From Streptomyces cadmiisoli (GTDB taxonomy: Bacteria; Actinomycetota; Actinomycetes; Streptomycetales; Streptomycetaceae): a DNA stretch of 64,000 bases. Location of the stretch: contig NZ_CP030073.1 in the NCBI RefSeq assembly GCF_003261055.1, positions 5,518,001-5,582,000 of the forward strand, given 5' to 3'. Position numbers and translations under genes: made by a program. The number at the start of each line of letters is the position of its first letter. Position 1 is the first letter of the stretch. Below are positions 36,269 to 44,640 of this stretch, one piece after another. The notes beneath the pieces are model-generated. The model had not been told where the DNA came from. It was given only the letters and a program-made list of their open reading frames with translations, and did no database searches.

Positions 36269-36910
36269 ATGGTTATGCACGGACACGAGGTCAGCGAACT
36301 GCCGCTCCGCTACGTCCTGCCGTTCTATGCGGTGCCAGCCGAGGTACGTCTACTCCGCCGAGCTGCCTTACGGCAGATGCGCGACTGGGGAGTGCTGGCA
36401 GCCGTAGATGACGCGGAGCTCATCGTCACGGAATTGGCGACGAACGTCATGAAGCACGTCGGCGAGGGTGCTTCAGCGACCTTGGTCCTTGAGCGGAGAG
36501 GCGACCGGCTCCGAGTCGAAGTCCACGACATGAGCAAGGCAATGCCATCCCCCGGGCCAATGGCCTGTGGCGATGAATGCGGGCGTGGTCTTCATTTGGT
36601 GGCGGCACTGGCGGCCGACTGGGGCACGGCGCTAACTGCGACGGGCAAGTCAGTTTGGTGCGAAATCCCTGCTGGTGCGGGACGGGGACGCCTGGGCTTT
36701 GAGCGAGCTGCAGCGGCTCTTGACAGCTATCAGAGTGTCGGCAGCAGTGCGGCTCCCGGGGGACCAGCGCCCGATGCGGGGCGCGAGCAGTCGGTGGTTG
36801 AGCTGATTGCAGACCTTCTGTACTGGAGCGCTGCACGTGGCGACGAACCAGGCGAGATCCTCGATCGCGCGCAGACGCGTTACGAAGCCGAAGCGGGGGC
36901 GGCTCAGTGA
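36269..36910 (+). CDS. ATPase-fold (anti-sigma-type) regulatory protein with a TTA codon
   Basis: The 213-residue protein has a HATPase_c_2 (GHKL) domain over residues about 10-140. Its N-box is DDAELIVTELATNVMKHV, and HDMSKAMP and GRGLHLVAALAADWG follow. Such proteins are anti-sigma kinases or partners of WhiJ-like regulators. A leucine TTA codon at 36368-36370 (codon 34) would make translation depend on the bldA tRNA, linking it to development. ATG 36269 follows a GAGGGAGGGAG site. The gene is divergent from the XRE/DUF397 pair, and its last 7 bp overlap the end of the convergent HNH nuclease gene. Confidence 0.88.
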   Translation: MVMHGHEVSELPLRYVLPFYAVPAEVRLLRRAALRQMRDWGVLAAVDDAELIVTELATNVMKHVGEGASATLVLERRGDRLRVEVHDMSKAMPSPGPMACGDECGRGLHLVAALAADWGTALTATGKSVWCEIPAGAGRGRLGFERAAAALDSYQSVGSSAAPGGPAPDAGREQSVVELIADLLYWSAARGDEPGEILDRAQTRYEAEAGAAQ

Positions 36911-37668
36911 GCGGACTTCCGTATCAGCTCCCGAAGAGAGCTGGGTGTGCGCCAGGATTCTCCGGGACGGTTCCTGTGACACATTCGGTGGCAGTTGGCG
37001 CACAGGCACGCGAGATCGTCAAGTTTGGTCTCCCGGGTCCCGGAGACGTGCAGGGGAGTGACATGGTGGACTTCGATGTAGCCGTCGCCCAGGTCACCGT
37101 AGGTGCGGGCGAAATCGAAGTCGCAGACTTCACAGCGGAGCTGTCGCCCGAGTCGCCTGGCCTGTTGGACCTTCATCGCGCGGAGCTTCGGGTCTCGCTC
37201 GCGAGCGAGGGCGCGGCGCACGAGGAGCCGGCCCTCGATGGCTGTGGTGCCAGTCTCGTCGAGTTCGTCAGGCTGCGGTGCAACGCGCTGGAGCTCCCCA
37301 GAACCGATGCCTTCCTCGATGGCATGCGCGGCCTGGAGCATCTCGGCTTCCCGCTGGGTGAACGCCGCGATCATGAGCAACGTGGGCTTGCCACACCGAG
37401 TGGCTTTCCCTGTGTACAGCCCATGGTTCGTCATGAAGTCCGTGGTCTTACGGCTCACACTGTCCGGAGAGCGGAAGCCCGGCAGGGCGCGTGCGTCCGC
37501 GTCGTGGATGGGCAGGGAACGAAGCAGCTCCGAGAGCTCTTGGACCTCCCGGGCGCCGGTCCGCAGCTCGCGCCAGGCGTTCTTCACGACGAGCGCGCCG
37601 GCCAGCACCAGCTCGTCCTCGGTCCACGCAGGTATCCGCACAGGCAATATCGTATGAGTGTTCGGCAC
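36904..37668 (-). CDS. HNH endonuclease, McrA-like
   Basis: The 254-residue predicted DNA endonuclease has a C-terminal HNH domain with paired zinc-type cysteines: CEVCDFDF, then YIEVHHVTPLHVSG carrying the catalytic HH, and LACLCANCHRMCHR. The N-terminal domain (WTEDELVLAGALVVKNAW, EVQELSELLRSLP, FRSPDSVSRKTTDF) resembles the recognition half of McrA-like enzymes that cut modified DNA. The start is uncertain: GTG 37668 is chosen because the domain begins soon after, but no ribosome site is visible and GTG 37641 is possible. Two ATA codons near the start and overall composition suggest transfer. It lies beside a DNA methyltransferase. Confidence 0.82.
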   Translation of the reverse strand: MPNTHTILPVRIPAWTEDELVLAGALVVKNAWRELRTGAREVQELSELLRSLPIHDADARALPGFRSPDSVSRKTTDFMTNHGLYTGKATRCGKPTLLMIAAFTQREAEMLQAAHAIEEGIGSGELQRVAPQPDELDETGTTAIEGRLLVRRALARERDPKLRAMKVQQARRLGRQLRCEVCDFDFARTYGDLGDGYIEVHHVTPLHVSGTRETKLDDLACLCANCHRMCHRNRPGESWRTPSSLRELIRKSAH

Positions 37669-37800
37669 GCTCGGGGGGTGTGTTCGGTGAAGTACGGGAC
37701 GTGCTGCACACTTAGGGGTCTCGTTGTCAGTGGGGTCTGTCACCCTCAGTGATGGTGGAACGCATGATGTGTCTGCCGCTGCACGGCTGTAAGGAGGGGC

Positions 37801-38874
37801 ATGACCCGCACGAACAGGCTCAAATACACCTCTGTGGAGATCTGCGCCGGAGCCGGCGGACAGGCCGTGGGCCTGCATAACGCCGGCTTCAAGCACACGG
37901 CGCTGATCGAGATCGACAAGGACGCATGCCAGACCCTCAGGACGAACATCGCACGGAACAGCGAGTGGGATGGCTGCAAAGTCATCGAAGCTGATCTGAA
38001 GGACTTCGAGGCGGAGGAGTTGGGGCTGAAGCCAGGAGATCTTGATCTTCTGGCGGGTGGCGTGCCCTGCCCTCCGTTTTCGGCAGCCGGAAAACAGCTA
38101 GGAGCTGACGACGAGCGCGATCTTTTCCCAACCATGCTCAGCCTCGTGGATGACCTGGAACCCAAGGCCGTCATGATCGAGAACGTGCGTGGTCTGCTCG
38201 ACCCGAAGTTTGCCGAGTACAGGCAGAGCATTGTGAAAAGGCTCGAAGCCATGGAGTACGAGGTGTGCTATTGGGATCTTCTTGAAGCCAAGAACTACGG
38301 GGTTCCGCAACTGAGGCCCAGGGCCATCCTGGTGGCGATGAAGCCGCGGTACGCCAAGCACTTCCAGCACGCCAAGCCAGAGGAACGCGAGCTTGTGAGC
38401 GTGGGGCAGGCGCTTCACGACTCCATGCGCGCACGTTATGACGCCGTTGCAGGTGATCACAGGGCCGAGCTGGCTTTCAAGCGATGGTATGAGAAGGCCC
38501 TGGAGGGCGTGGCACCCACGGTCGTCGGCGGTTCCAAGAAGCATGGTGGCGCCGACCTCGGTCCCACCAGGGCGAAGCGTGCGTGGGCAGATCTTGGGGT
38601 ATGCGGGCTCGGGGTGGCGAACGAGCCGCACGAAATGAAGGACGCGGAGCGTGACCTTTTTGCTTCCGCCGGTCCCAAACTCACTGTGACGCAAGCTGCC
38701 CTCGTACAGGGGTTCCCCGAGGACTGGAAGTTCCACGGACGCAAGACGGCTGCATATCGCCAAGTTGGGAATGCGTTTCCGCCCCCGGTTGCCCAGGCGG
38801 TCGGGGAACAGATCTATGCCGCTCTCGAGGCTGCTGCTGAGACAGAACAGTCCACAGGGGCAGCGCTCCCTTAA
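37801..38874 (+). CDS. DNA (cytosine-5) methyltransferase of a restriction-modification system
   Basis: The 357-residue enzyme transfers a methyl group from AdoMet to cytosine C5. Motifs in order: I EICAGAGGQAVGLHNAGF, IV GGVPCPPFS with the catalytic Cys, VI MIENVRGLLD, VIII PQLRPRAI, IX/X VQGFPEDWKF and YRQVGNAFPPPVAQ. The target-recognition region lies between VIII and IX (about residues 195-295). It probably protects the sites cut by the NaeI-like enzyme encoded nearby (GCCGGC if specificity is the same). ATG 37801 has a strong AAGGAGGGG site. Its last 4 bp overlap the convergent vsr gene. It is less G+C-rich than core genes. Confidence 0.95.
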   Translation: MTRTNRLKYTSVEICAGAGGQAVGLHNAGFKHTALIEIDKDACQTLRTNIARNSEWDGCKVIEADLKDFEAEELGLKPGDLDLLAGGVPCPPFSAAGKQLGADDERDLFPTMLSLVDDLEPKAVMIENVRGLLDPKFAEYRQSIVKRLEAMEYEVCYWDLLEAKNYGVPQLRPRAILVAMKPRYAKHFQHAKPEERELVSVGQALHDSMRARYDAVAGDHRAELAFKRWYEKALEGVAPTVVGGSKKHGGADLGPTRAKRAWADLGVCGLGVANEPHEMKDAERDLFASAGPKLTVTQAALVQGFPEDWKFHGRKTAAYRQVGNAFPPPVAQAVGEQIYAALEAAAETEQSTGAALP

Positions 38875-39344
38875 CCCTGCGCCTTTCTAAGACGGCTCAC
38901 GGTCGCTGCAATCTTGACGGCGCAGGCGTTGGCTGGGTCGTGCTCCCAGAAGCGGAGCACGGTCCAGCCTGCCGCTCGGAGCTGTTCATTGGTGTCTCGG
39001 TCTCGGGCCATATTGCGAGCGACTTTGTCGGACCAGTAGCCCGGGTTCGTACGTGGTGGGACGTAGTGCTCGGGGCAGCCGTGCCAGTAGCAGCCGTCGA
39101 TGAACACGGCTAGTTTTGTAGAGCGGAAGACGATGTCGGCGGTTCGGCGAAGATCTGGCAGTGGTTTCGCGGCGACGCGGTAGCGCAAGCCCTGAGCGTG
39201 CAGCAAGCTGCGGATCTGCCGCTCCGGCTTGGTGTCGCGGCTGCGTATAGCCTGCATGTTGCGGCGTCGTGCTGCAGAAGACGCCCAGGATCCTTCGGGG
39301 GCGATCCACGCGTTTCCGGCGGTACTGTCAGTCTCTTTCTGCAT
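38871..39344 (-). CDS. vsr: Very short patch repair endonuclease (Vsr)
   Basis: The 157-residue strand-specific mismatch nuclease nicks beside the T of T:G mismatches that arise when 5-methylcytosine deaminates, so it belongs with the neighbouring methyltransferase. The family pattern is clear: RRRNMQAIRSRDTKPERQIR, then LPDLRRTADIVFRSTK with the catalytic Asp, LAVFIDGCYWHGCPEHY, and GWTVLRFWEHD. ATG 39344 has a GGAGATAGG site and lies 21 bp after the NaeI-like stop, so the two form one operon. A/T-rich codons (ACA AAA CTA near the middle) are unlike the host genes. Confidence 0.95.
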   Translation of the reverse strand: MQKETDSTAGNAWIAPEGSWASSAARRRNMQAIRSRDTKPERQIRSLLHAQGLRYRVAAKPLPDLRRTADIVFRSTKLAVFIDGCYWHGCPEHYVPPRTNPGYWSDKVARNMARDRDTNEQLRAAGWTVLRFWEHDPANACAVKIAATVSRLRKAQG

Positions 39345-39365
39345 TCCTATCTCCGTCCGGACGTC

Positions 39366-40454
39366 TCAGTCCGCTACCTCGGCATATTTCTTCGTCTCTG
39401 GCAGCAAGGGAGCCCGCTCTTCCGGATCATCGGGACCAGCCTCAACCCACCGTCTGCCTTCCAGTACGACACCGGGCTGACCATCGTGGTGCGCTTTGGC
39501 CTCGACAACTCGAATGCTAACGTTCTCGCCCTCCTGAGGAACAGGGAGCCCGAGCTGGGCAGCGACAGCCTGGTGATTAGGGTAGTCGCCACAAATCAAG
39601 ATCCCTTCGGCGCGCAGTTTTTCACGGGCACCGCCGTTGTAACGTACGCGTTTCATATAGTCCTTCTGCTGCGCGACAGTTCGCACTACAGTACGGCTTA
39701 TGCGGCGCTTTTGTGCGCGGCGGAACAGTTCGTTGACTCTCGCCTGCCCGGGACTTCGTTTCGAGTTGGAACCGGCTACGAAGATCGCTGCTCGGATTTC
39801 CGGGCTGATATGTAGAAGAAGATTTTCCTCTAGGGCCTCCTTGTGCCAGAGCCAGCTGACAAGCGAATGATGCGCCTTAGTCAGTTGGAACTTTCCGTCA
39901 CGGTTTCCCTTCTTTGTGACATTTCCGCTTGTGGTGAGTTTCTCACGGTTGGCACGCAACAGGCCGGCGCTCCACAGGCTCTGGTGATCGTCGGCCCAGA
40001 CCACGAGGCAAATTTCATCCAAAGCCTCCGGTGGGATCATCCACCCGTACAGCTTCTGTGAGAACTTACAGTCGACCTCAATGCCCTGGATCAGGTAATC
40101 CATGTCAGTGCCACTAGCGAATCCGAATTCGCGCAGAAGATTAATTTCTACCAGCGTGCCTGCGTGTGTCTTTTCTGTCTTGTGCAATTCATGCCAGTCG
40201 TACCGCCCTGTGTGCTCACCGTCGAGGAGCTGGTCGATGGTCTGCCGCAAAATGCGAGCGAAGCGCTCGCCCTTTGGGTCGAGACTCAGCAAGTGCTCGC
40301 GCACGAGCATCAATTCAGGGTCATCATGTCCACTTGGTGTGGGGGCGAAATGTTCGAACAGCGTCACGAGAAGGCTCCGGGTGGCAGGGGCAGTTTCGAA
40401 TCGCGGCAGACGGTGTGAGCAGAGGCGTTGAAGGATCTCGTTCTTCTGGCCCAT
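39366..40454 (-). CDS. NaeI-family type IIE restriction endonuclease
   Basis: The 362-residue predicted restriction enzyme resembles NaeI (recognition GCCGGC) along its length. The catalytic residues line up with the known NaeI spacing: Glu103, Asp119, Asp128 and Lys130 here against E70, D86, D95 and K97, all shifted by 33. Key stretches are LHKTEKTHAGTLVEINL, QGIEVDCKFS, HGQARVNELFRR-like SPGQARVNELFRRAQKR and the C-terminal TVAQQKDYMKRVRYNGGAR. The ligase-like TIDQLLDGEH motif keeps Leu (76) where NaeI has Leu43. The N-terminus is about 33 residues longer; ATG 40454 has a weak AGGG site. Codons such as GTA GAA ATT AAT indicate foreign origin. Confidence 0.92.
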   Translation of the reverse strand: MGQKNEILQRLCSHRLPRFETAPATRSLLVTLFEHFAPTPSGHDDPELMLVREHLLSLDPKGERFARILRQTIDQLLDGEHTGRYDWHELHKTEKTHAGTLVEINLLREFGFASGTDMDYLIQGIEVDCKFSQKLYGWMIPPEALDEICLVVWADDHQSLWSAGLLRANREKLTTSGNVTKKGNRDGKFQLTKAHHSLVSWLWHKEALEENLLLHISPEIRAAIFVAGSNSKRSPGQARVNELFRRAQKRRISRTVVRTVAQQKDYMKRVRYNGGAREKLRAEGILICGDYPNHQAVAAQLGLPVPQEGENVSIRVVEAKAHHDGQPGVVLEGRRWVEAGPDDPEERAPLLPETKKYAEVAD

Positions 40455-40653
40455 GGGCCCTGCGGCCGCCCTTGACCCGGACTCGTCCAACATGGAGAAG
40501 AGGAGGGTCCGGGAGGGCGGGTACGGAGGGTGTTGGGCGCCAGCGGCGAATGCCGAGCCTGTGGTGAGACAGGCCCGTCCCGGTGTACGTCGGGTGAGTT
40601 CAGCGCCAAGCGTCCGATGGGCCGAGTCAGAGAGCAGGGGTGTCCTGGCGACG

Positions 40654-41670
40654 TCAGTCCGCCGACCCGTGACACTCCCCATAGACCGCCCCCGACCCGC
40701 ACCAACACCCCGCCCCCGTCTGCGGGGGCCAAGCTGTGGCCCTGCCGCGGGCTGCCAGCGTCGTCGCGTACTGGGGGAGCAGTGTCGCGTCGTTCGGGGA
40801 GGAGCCCTCCGAGGCGGCGAACGCCTCGTACGAAGGGACCGTGCCCGTCACGATGCCCAGGTTCGGCGTGCCGGACGCCGACAGTTCCCGCAAGGACGCC
40901 TCTATCGTCGCGAGGTGTTCCTCGTGGGTCGGGTACTCCGCGTCCAGGGACGGGTACGCGGACAGCAGTTCCGTCAGTTCGCCCGCCGGCCAGTGCAGCA
41001 CCGCCACCGGGAAGGGGCGGGACAACGCCTCGCGGTACGCGCCCAGTTCCGCGCGCAGGCGGGAGATCTCGGCCTCCAGTTCCGCCGGGTTGTCGGAGCC
41101 CAGGGACCAGACCCGCTTCGGGTCGTGGAGCTCGTCCAGGGACACCGGCATCGAGTGCAGCGTGTCGGCCAGGGTGTCCCACTCGTCGTGGGCGACGCCC
41201 AGCATGCGCCGTACCCGGTGGCGGCCGAAGAGGAGCGGGTGCGTGGCGCGCGGGGGCTCCGCGCCGTCCGTCAGGAGCAGCCGCGCGCCCTCCGTGAACG
41301 TCTCCTGCGCCGCTTCCAACTCGTCGTGGGACTCCAGGGCTTCGGCGATGATCACCCAGGGGGCGGGGTCCCGCGGAGCCGACATCCGGACTCCCTCGAT
41401 GATCGCCCGTGCCTCCGCCTCGTGGCCGTACTCCCACAGGTTCGAGGCCTTCAGGGCTCGGATCAGCTGCGGGTTCTCCAGGCCGTCCGCGGAGGACAGC
41501 AGGTGGTCGTAGAGCGCGGACGCGGCGGGGCGGTCGTCGGCCAGTTCCAAATGGGCCGCGGCTCGCAGCAGGAGGGCCTCGGCATCCTCCGGGTACAGGG
41601 CGGCGGTTCGCTCCAGGCGGGCCGCTTCGGCGTGGTGGTCGACGTTCTCGGCAGGCGTGTCGGGGCGCAT
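40654..41670 (-). CDS. SEC-C motif protein with helical repeats
   Basis: The 338-residue cytoplasmic protein has TPR-like helical pairs at residues about 10-110 (RTAALYPEDAEALLLRAAAH, ALKASNLWEYGHEAEARAII, WVIIAEALESHDELEAAQET), a middle region of unknown fold, and a C-terminal SEC-C zinc motif (GCWCGSGAVYGECHG). SEC-C motifs bind zinc and often contact nucleic acid or ribosomal/Sec components, so this may be an adaptor protein. ATG 41670 is chosen because the frame upstream looks non-coding. Return to high-G+C codon use marks the edge of the foreign block; 199 bp without a gene separate it from the NaeI-like start. Confidence 0.82.
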   Translation of the reverse strand: MRPDTPAENVDHHAEAARLERTAALYPEDAEALLLRAAAHLELADDRPAASALYDHLLSSADGLENPQLIRALKASNLWEYGHEAEARAIIEGVRMSAPRDPAPWVIIAEALESHDELEAAQETFTEGARLLLTDGAEPPRATHPLLFGRHRVRRMLGVAHDEWDTLADTLHSMPVSLDELHDPKRVWSLGSDNPAELEAEISRLRAELGAYREALSRPFPVAVLHWPAGELTELLSAYPSLDAEYPTHEEHLATIEASLRELSASGTPNLGIVTGTVPSYEAFAASEGSSPNDATLLPQYATTLAARGRATAWPPQTGAGCWCGSGAVYGECHGSAD

Positions 41671-41760
41671 GGGGGACACCGTACTGCCGAGAGGTGACAA
41701 AGGGGCGACAAGTGTCCGGGCCGCCCGGGAGGTGGGTGCCGCCGGGCTGCGGCACAGTGA

Positions 41761-41804
41761 GGAGACGGGCCGGGAGACGGGCCGGGAGACGGGCCGGGAG
41801 ACGG
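41761..41804. repeat. 12-bp tandem repeat upstream of the glyoxalase-fold gene
   Basis: GGAGACGGGCCG is repeated three times in full (41761-41796) plus a partial copy. It lies in the divergent promoter region between the SEC-C and VOC genes, so copy number may alter spacing. Confidence 0.85.
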
Positions 41805-41823
41805 CGAAGAGACGGGTGAAGAG

Positions 41824-42249
41824 ATGCGCGAGGACATGGGTGATCTTCTCGGGCGGGCCCGCGTCGCGACCCGGCTGCCGGCCGGTGATCTGGCGCGGGC
41901 CCGGCGCTTCTACTCGGAGATGCTCGGGCTGGAGCCCGTCGACGAGCGGCCGGGCGGGCTGCTGTACCGGTGCGGGGGAGTCGAGTTCGTCCTGTTCCGG
42001 TCCGCCGGGGCCTCCCCCGGGACGTTCACGCAGATGGCCTGGCAGGTCGACGACATCGAGACCGTCGTGTCGGTGCTGGAGCGGCGGGGCGTGGTCTTCG
42101 AGGACGTCGACCTGCCCGGGATGCGGACGCGGCACGGTATCGCCGAGATCGAGGGCAACTACCCGAGCAAGGGCGCACGCGGTGAGCGCGGCGCCTGGTT
42201 CCGGGACAGCGAGGGGAACCTGCTCGGCGTCGGGCAGCCCGTCGTCTGA
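41824..42249 (+). CDS. VOC (glyoxalase/dioxygenase fold) protein
   Basis: The 141-residue protein has one vicinal-oxygen-chelate fold built of two beta-alpha-beta halves: LPAGDLARARRFYSEMLGLE, GLLYRCGGVEFVLFRS, TQMAWQVDDIETVVSVLERR and GAWFRDSEGNLLGVGQ. Such proteins bind metal and act as lyases, isomerases, dioxygenases or antibiotic-binding proteins. No substrate can be assigned. ATG 41824 is used; a second ATG lies 12 bases on. A 12-bp tandem repeat lies just upstream. Confidence 0.85.
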   Translation: MREDMGDLLGRARVATRLPAGDLARARRFYSEMLGLEPVDERPGGLLYRCGGVEFVLFRSAGASPGTFTQMAWQVDDIETVVSVLERRGVVFEDVDLPGMRTRHGIAEIEGNYPSKGARGERGAWFRDSEGNLLGVGQPVV

Positions 42250-42416
42250 GGCGCGGACCGGTCGGTTCCGGCCGCGCCGAAGTCGGGAGCGGGTCCCCTA
42301 CGCCGTACCGGGGTGGTGAGCGGGCTCTCCGGGGCAGTCACGCGTACGCCCCGGGGCTGGTGAGTTGAGGGTCCGGCGCTTATCGTGCGGGCGGCACCGG
42401 CCGAGGAGGCGTCCGT

Positions 42417-43223
42417 ATGCGGCTTCACGTCGTGCACCACGGCACACGGCGCAGGCGCGCTCTGCGGCGGCGCGTGCTGTGGACCGGTGGTGAGGTCCTG
42501 CTCAGCGTCGGCGTCGTGCTCCTGCTGCTCGTCGCGCACCAGCTGTGGTGGACCAACCGGCAGGCCAGACAGGGCGCCGAGCGGGAGGTCCAGGCACTGG
42601 AGCGGCAGTGGGACGGCGGGGGCGGCCACGCGGGTACGGACCAGCCACCCGCCGCGTCGCCCGTTTCCCCGGCCACGTCCACCCCTTCCACGCCCTCTCC
42701 AGCCTCCTCCGCCGAGGGCCGGTCCGCCGGCGGTGGCCGCTCGTCGGCCGGTGGCGACGGACGCCCGCGCTGGTCCCGGGCCTACGCCATCCTCACCGTC
42801 CCGCGCCTCGACCTCCGCGTCCCCGTCGCCGAGGGCGTCAGCAAGCCCGACGTCCTGAACAAGGGGTACGTCGGCCACTATCCCGGCACACAGCAGCCCG
42901 GCCAGGCCGGGAACTTTGCGCTGGCCGGGCACCGCAACGCCCACGGCGAACCCTTCCGGTACATCAACCGGCTGCGGCCCAGGGACGTCATCGAGGTCGA
43001 GACGAGAAGCGCGGTGTACACCTACGCCGTGGACTCCACCCTGCCGCAGACCTCCGCCCGCGACTCGGGCGTCATCGGGCGGGTTCCCCGGTCGGGCGTC
43101 AGGCCCGGTCACGGCTACACCGACCCCGGATACTTCATCACCCTCACCACCTGCACCCCCGAGTACACCTCCCGCTACCGCCTGGTGGTGTGGGGCAAGC
43201 TCCTCTCCATGCGGCCGCGCTAG
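42417..43223 (+). CDS. Class E sortase
   Basis: A 268-residue membrane-bound transpeptidase. The basic N-terminus and helix VLLSVGVVLLLLVAHQLWW (about residues 28-46) anchor it. About 70 disordered residues follow. The catalytic domain has IPRLDL-type VPRLDLRVPVAEGVSK, LAGHRNAHGEPFRYINRL with the His, and FITLTTCTPEYTSRYRLVV with Cys and Arg. Class E enzymes of Streptomyces join LAXTG proteins to the wall; an LAGTG protein is encoded at 53294. ATG 42417 follows GAGGAGG. Confidence 0.93.
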   Translation: MRLHVVHHGTRRRRALRRRVLWTGGEVLLSVGVVLLLLVAHQLWWTNRQARQGAEREVQALERQWDGGGGHAGTDQPPAASPVSPATSTPSTPSPASSAEGRSAGGGRSSAGGDGRPRWSRAYAILTVPRLDLRVPVAEGVSKPDVLNKGYVGHYPGTQQPGQAGNFALAGHRNAHGEPFRYINRLRPRDVIEVETRSAVYTYAVDSTLPQTSARDSGVIGRVPRSGVRPGHGYTDPGYFITLTTCTPEYTSRYRLVVWGKLLSMRPR

Positions 43224-43242
43224 AGGCTCGGTCCGCACCGCG

Positions 43243-44640
43243 TCACGCGCGCTCCCGCAGCACCAGCACGCTCACCGCCGCCAGCAGCGCCAGCCCGGCC
43301 GACACCAGGATCGCGATGTTCGCGCCGTGTGCGAGGCCGCCGTTCGACGAGGTCACGAGGGCGATGGTCAGGGCCACGCCCGCGCAGGAGCCGATGTAGC
43401 GGAACGTCTGCTGCGCGCCGGAGCCCATCGCGGCCCGGGCGGCGGGCACCGACTCCACCGCGAGCAGCGGCAGCGCCGCGTTGAGCAGACCGCTGCCGAC
43501 GCCGGCGATCACGAAGCCCGGCAGCAGCCGTACCCAGGATCCGGAGCCGACGGCGCCCAGCAGCGTCAGCGTTCCGGCCGCGTGCAGGACGAAGCCGATC
43601 GCGAGCTGGGCGCGCGGCGGTACCCGCCCGGCCAGTCGGCGGGCCTGGAGCGCCACGGCGAACGACAGCCCGGACCACAGCAGGAACAGCAGCGCCGTGG
43701 CCATCGGGGAGAGTCCGAGGGACCGCTGGAGCAGTGCCGGCAGGAAGCTGAACAGGCCGATGACCGCGAGGCCGGTGAACAGCCCGCCGGAGGAGGAGGC
43801 CAGGAAGCGCGGGCGGCGCAGCAGAGCGAGGTCGATCATCGGGGTCCGTACCCGCCGCTCGACCGCGACGAAGAGGCCGAGCAGGGCCACGGCCGCCAGC
43901 AGCAGCAGTCCCACAGGTGCCCGCAGCCAGCCGTCCCGGCCCAGCGTCAGTGCCGCCACCAGGGCGATCAGGGCCAGGCCGAAGGTGAGGGCGCCGCCGA
44001 GGTCCGGTCGGCCGCCGCGCGGGGCGCGGCTCTCGGTCAGCATCCGCGCGGACAGGGCGGCCACGACCAGGGCGGCGCCGCCCAGCACCGCGAACGCCGT
44101 GCGCCAGCCCGGCAGGGCGCCCGCGACGACCGGGCCGATCGCGATGCCGCCGCTCACGAACGCGCCCCACACACCGGTCGCGTGCAGACGGCCGCGCGCT
44201 GTCGGGAACGCGTGGACGATGAGGCCCAGGCTGCTGGCGAGGAGGGCCGCGCTGGCCGCGCCCTGGGCGACCCGGGCCAGGGTGAACGGCCAGGTCGAGG
44301 TGGCGAGGGCGCCGAGCGCGGTGGTGATGCCGAGGGCGAGCGTGCCGGCGACGAAGATCCGGCGGCGGCCGTAGTCGTCGGCGAGGCTGCCGGCCACCAG
44401 GAGGAGGGCGGCGAGGCCCAGCGGGGTGCCGTTCAGGAGCCAGGCCTGGGCGGAGAGCGGGGTGTGCAGCGAGGCGGCCACTTCGGGGAGCGTCACCAGC
44501 GGCGCGGTGTAGGTCATCAGGGCGACGGCGGTGGCGGCGCTGGTCAGGGCGAGGGTGGCGCGGGGGTGGGTGCGCTCCGTCGCGGGCGCCGCGGTGCGGG
44601 GGCCGGTCGCGGTGAGAGTTCGTTCATTGAACCTAGGCAT
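43243..44640 (-). CDS. MFS drug-efflux-type transporter
   Basis: A 465-residue permease with 12-14 helices resembling DHA1/DHA2 efflux pumps. The loop 2-3 motif is GSLADDYGRRRIFVAG and the antiporter-type helix 5 region is GGIAIGPVVAGALPGWRTAF. It is divergent from an HxlR regulator gene with 69 bp between starts. One of two regulator-like operator copies lies inside its first codons (encoding NERT). It probably exports the compound sensed by the HxlR protein. Confidence 0.9.
   Translation of the reverse strand: MPRFNERTLTATGPRTAAPATERTHPRATLALTSAATAVALMTYTAPLVTLPEVAASLHTPLSAQAWLLNGTPLGLAALLLVAGSLADDYGRRRIFVAGTLALGITTALGALATSTWPFTLARVAQGAASAALLASSLGLIVHAFPTARGRLHATGVWGAFVSGGIAIGPVVAGALPGWRTAFAVLGGAALVVAALSARMLTESRAPRGGRPDLGGALTFGLALIALVAALTLGRDGWLRAPVGLLLLAAVALLGLFVAVERRVRTPMIDLALLRRPRFLASSSGGLFTGLAVIGLFSFLPALLQRSLGLSPMATALLFLLWSGLSFAVALQARRLAGRVPPRAQLAIGFVLHAAGTLTLLGAVGSGSWVRLLPGFVIAGVGSGLLNAALPLLAVESVPAARAAMGSGAQQTFRYIGSCAGVALTIALVTSSNGGLAHGANIAILVSAGLALLAAVSVLVLRERA

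Noticed and set aside
37801..40454. Avoidance of GCCGGC in the window as proof of NaeI specificity
   Set aside because: GCCGGC is common throughout this G+C-rich window, so no avoidance is visible by eye; methylation would protect the sites anyway.
34830..40653. Integrated plasmid or prophage
   Set aside because: No integrase, replication, transfer or phage structural gene, and no flanking direct repeat; the only tRNA is 13 kb away.
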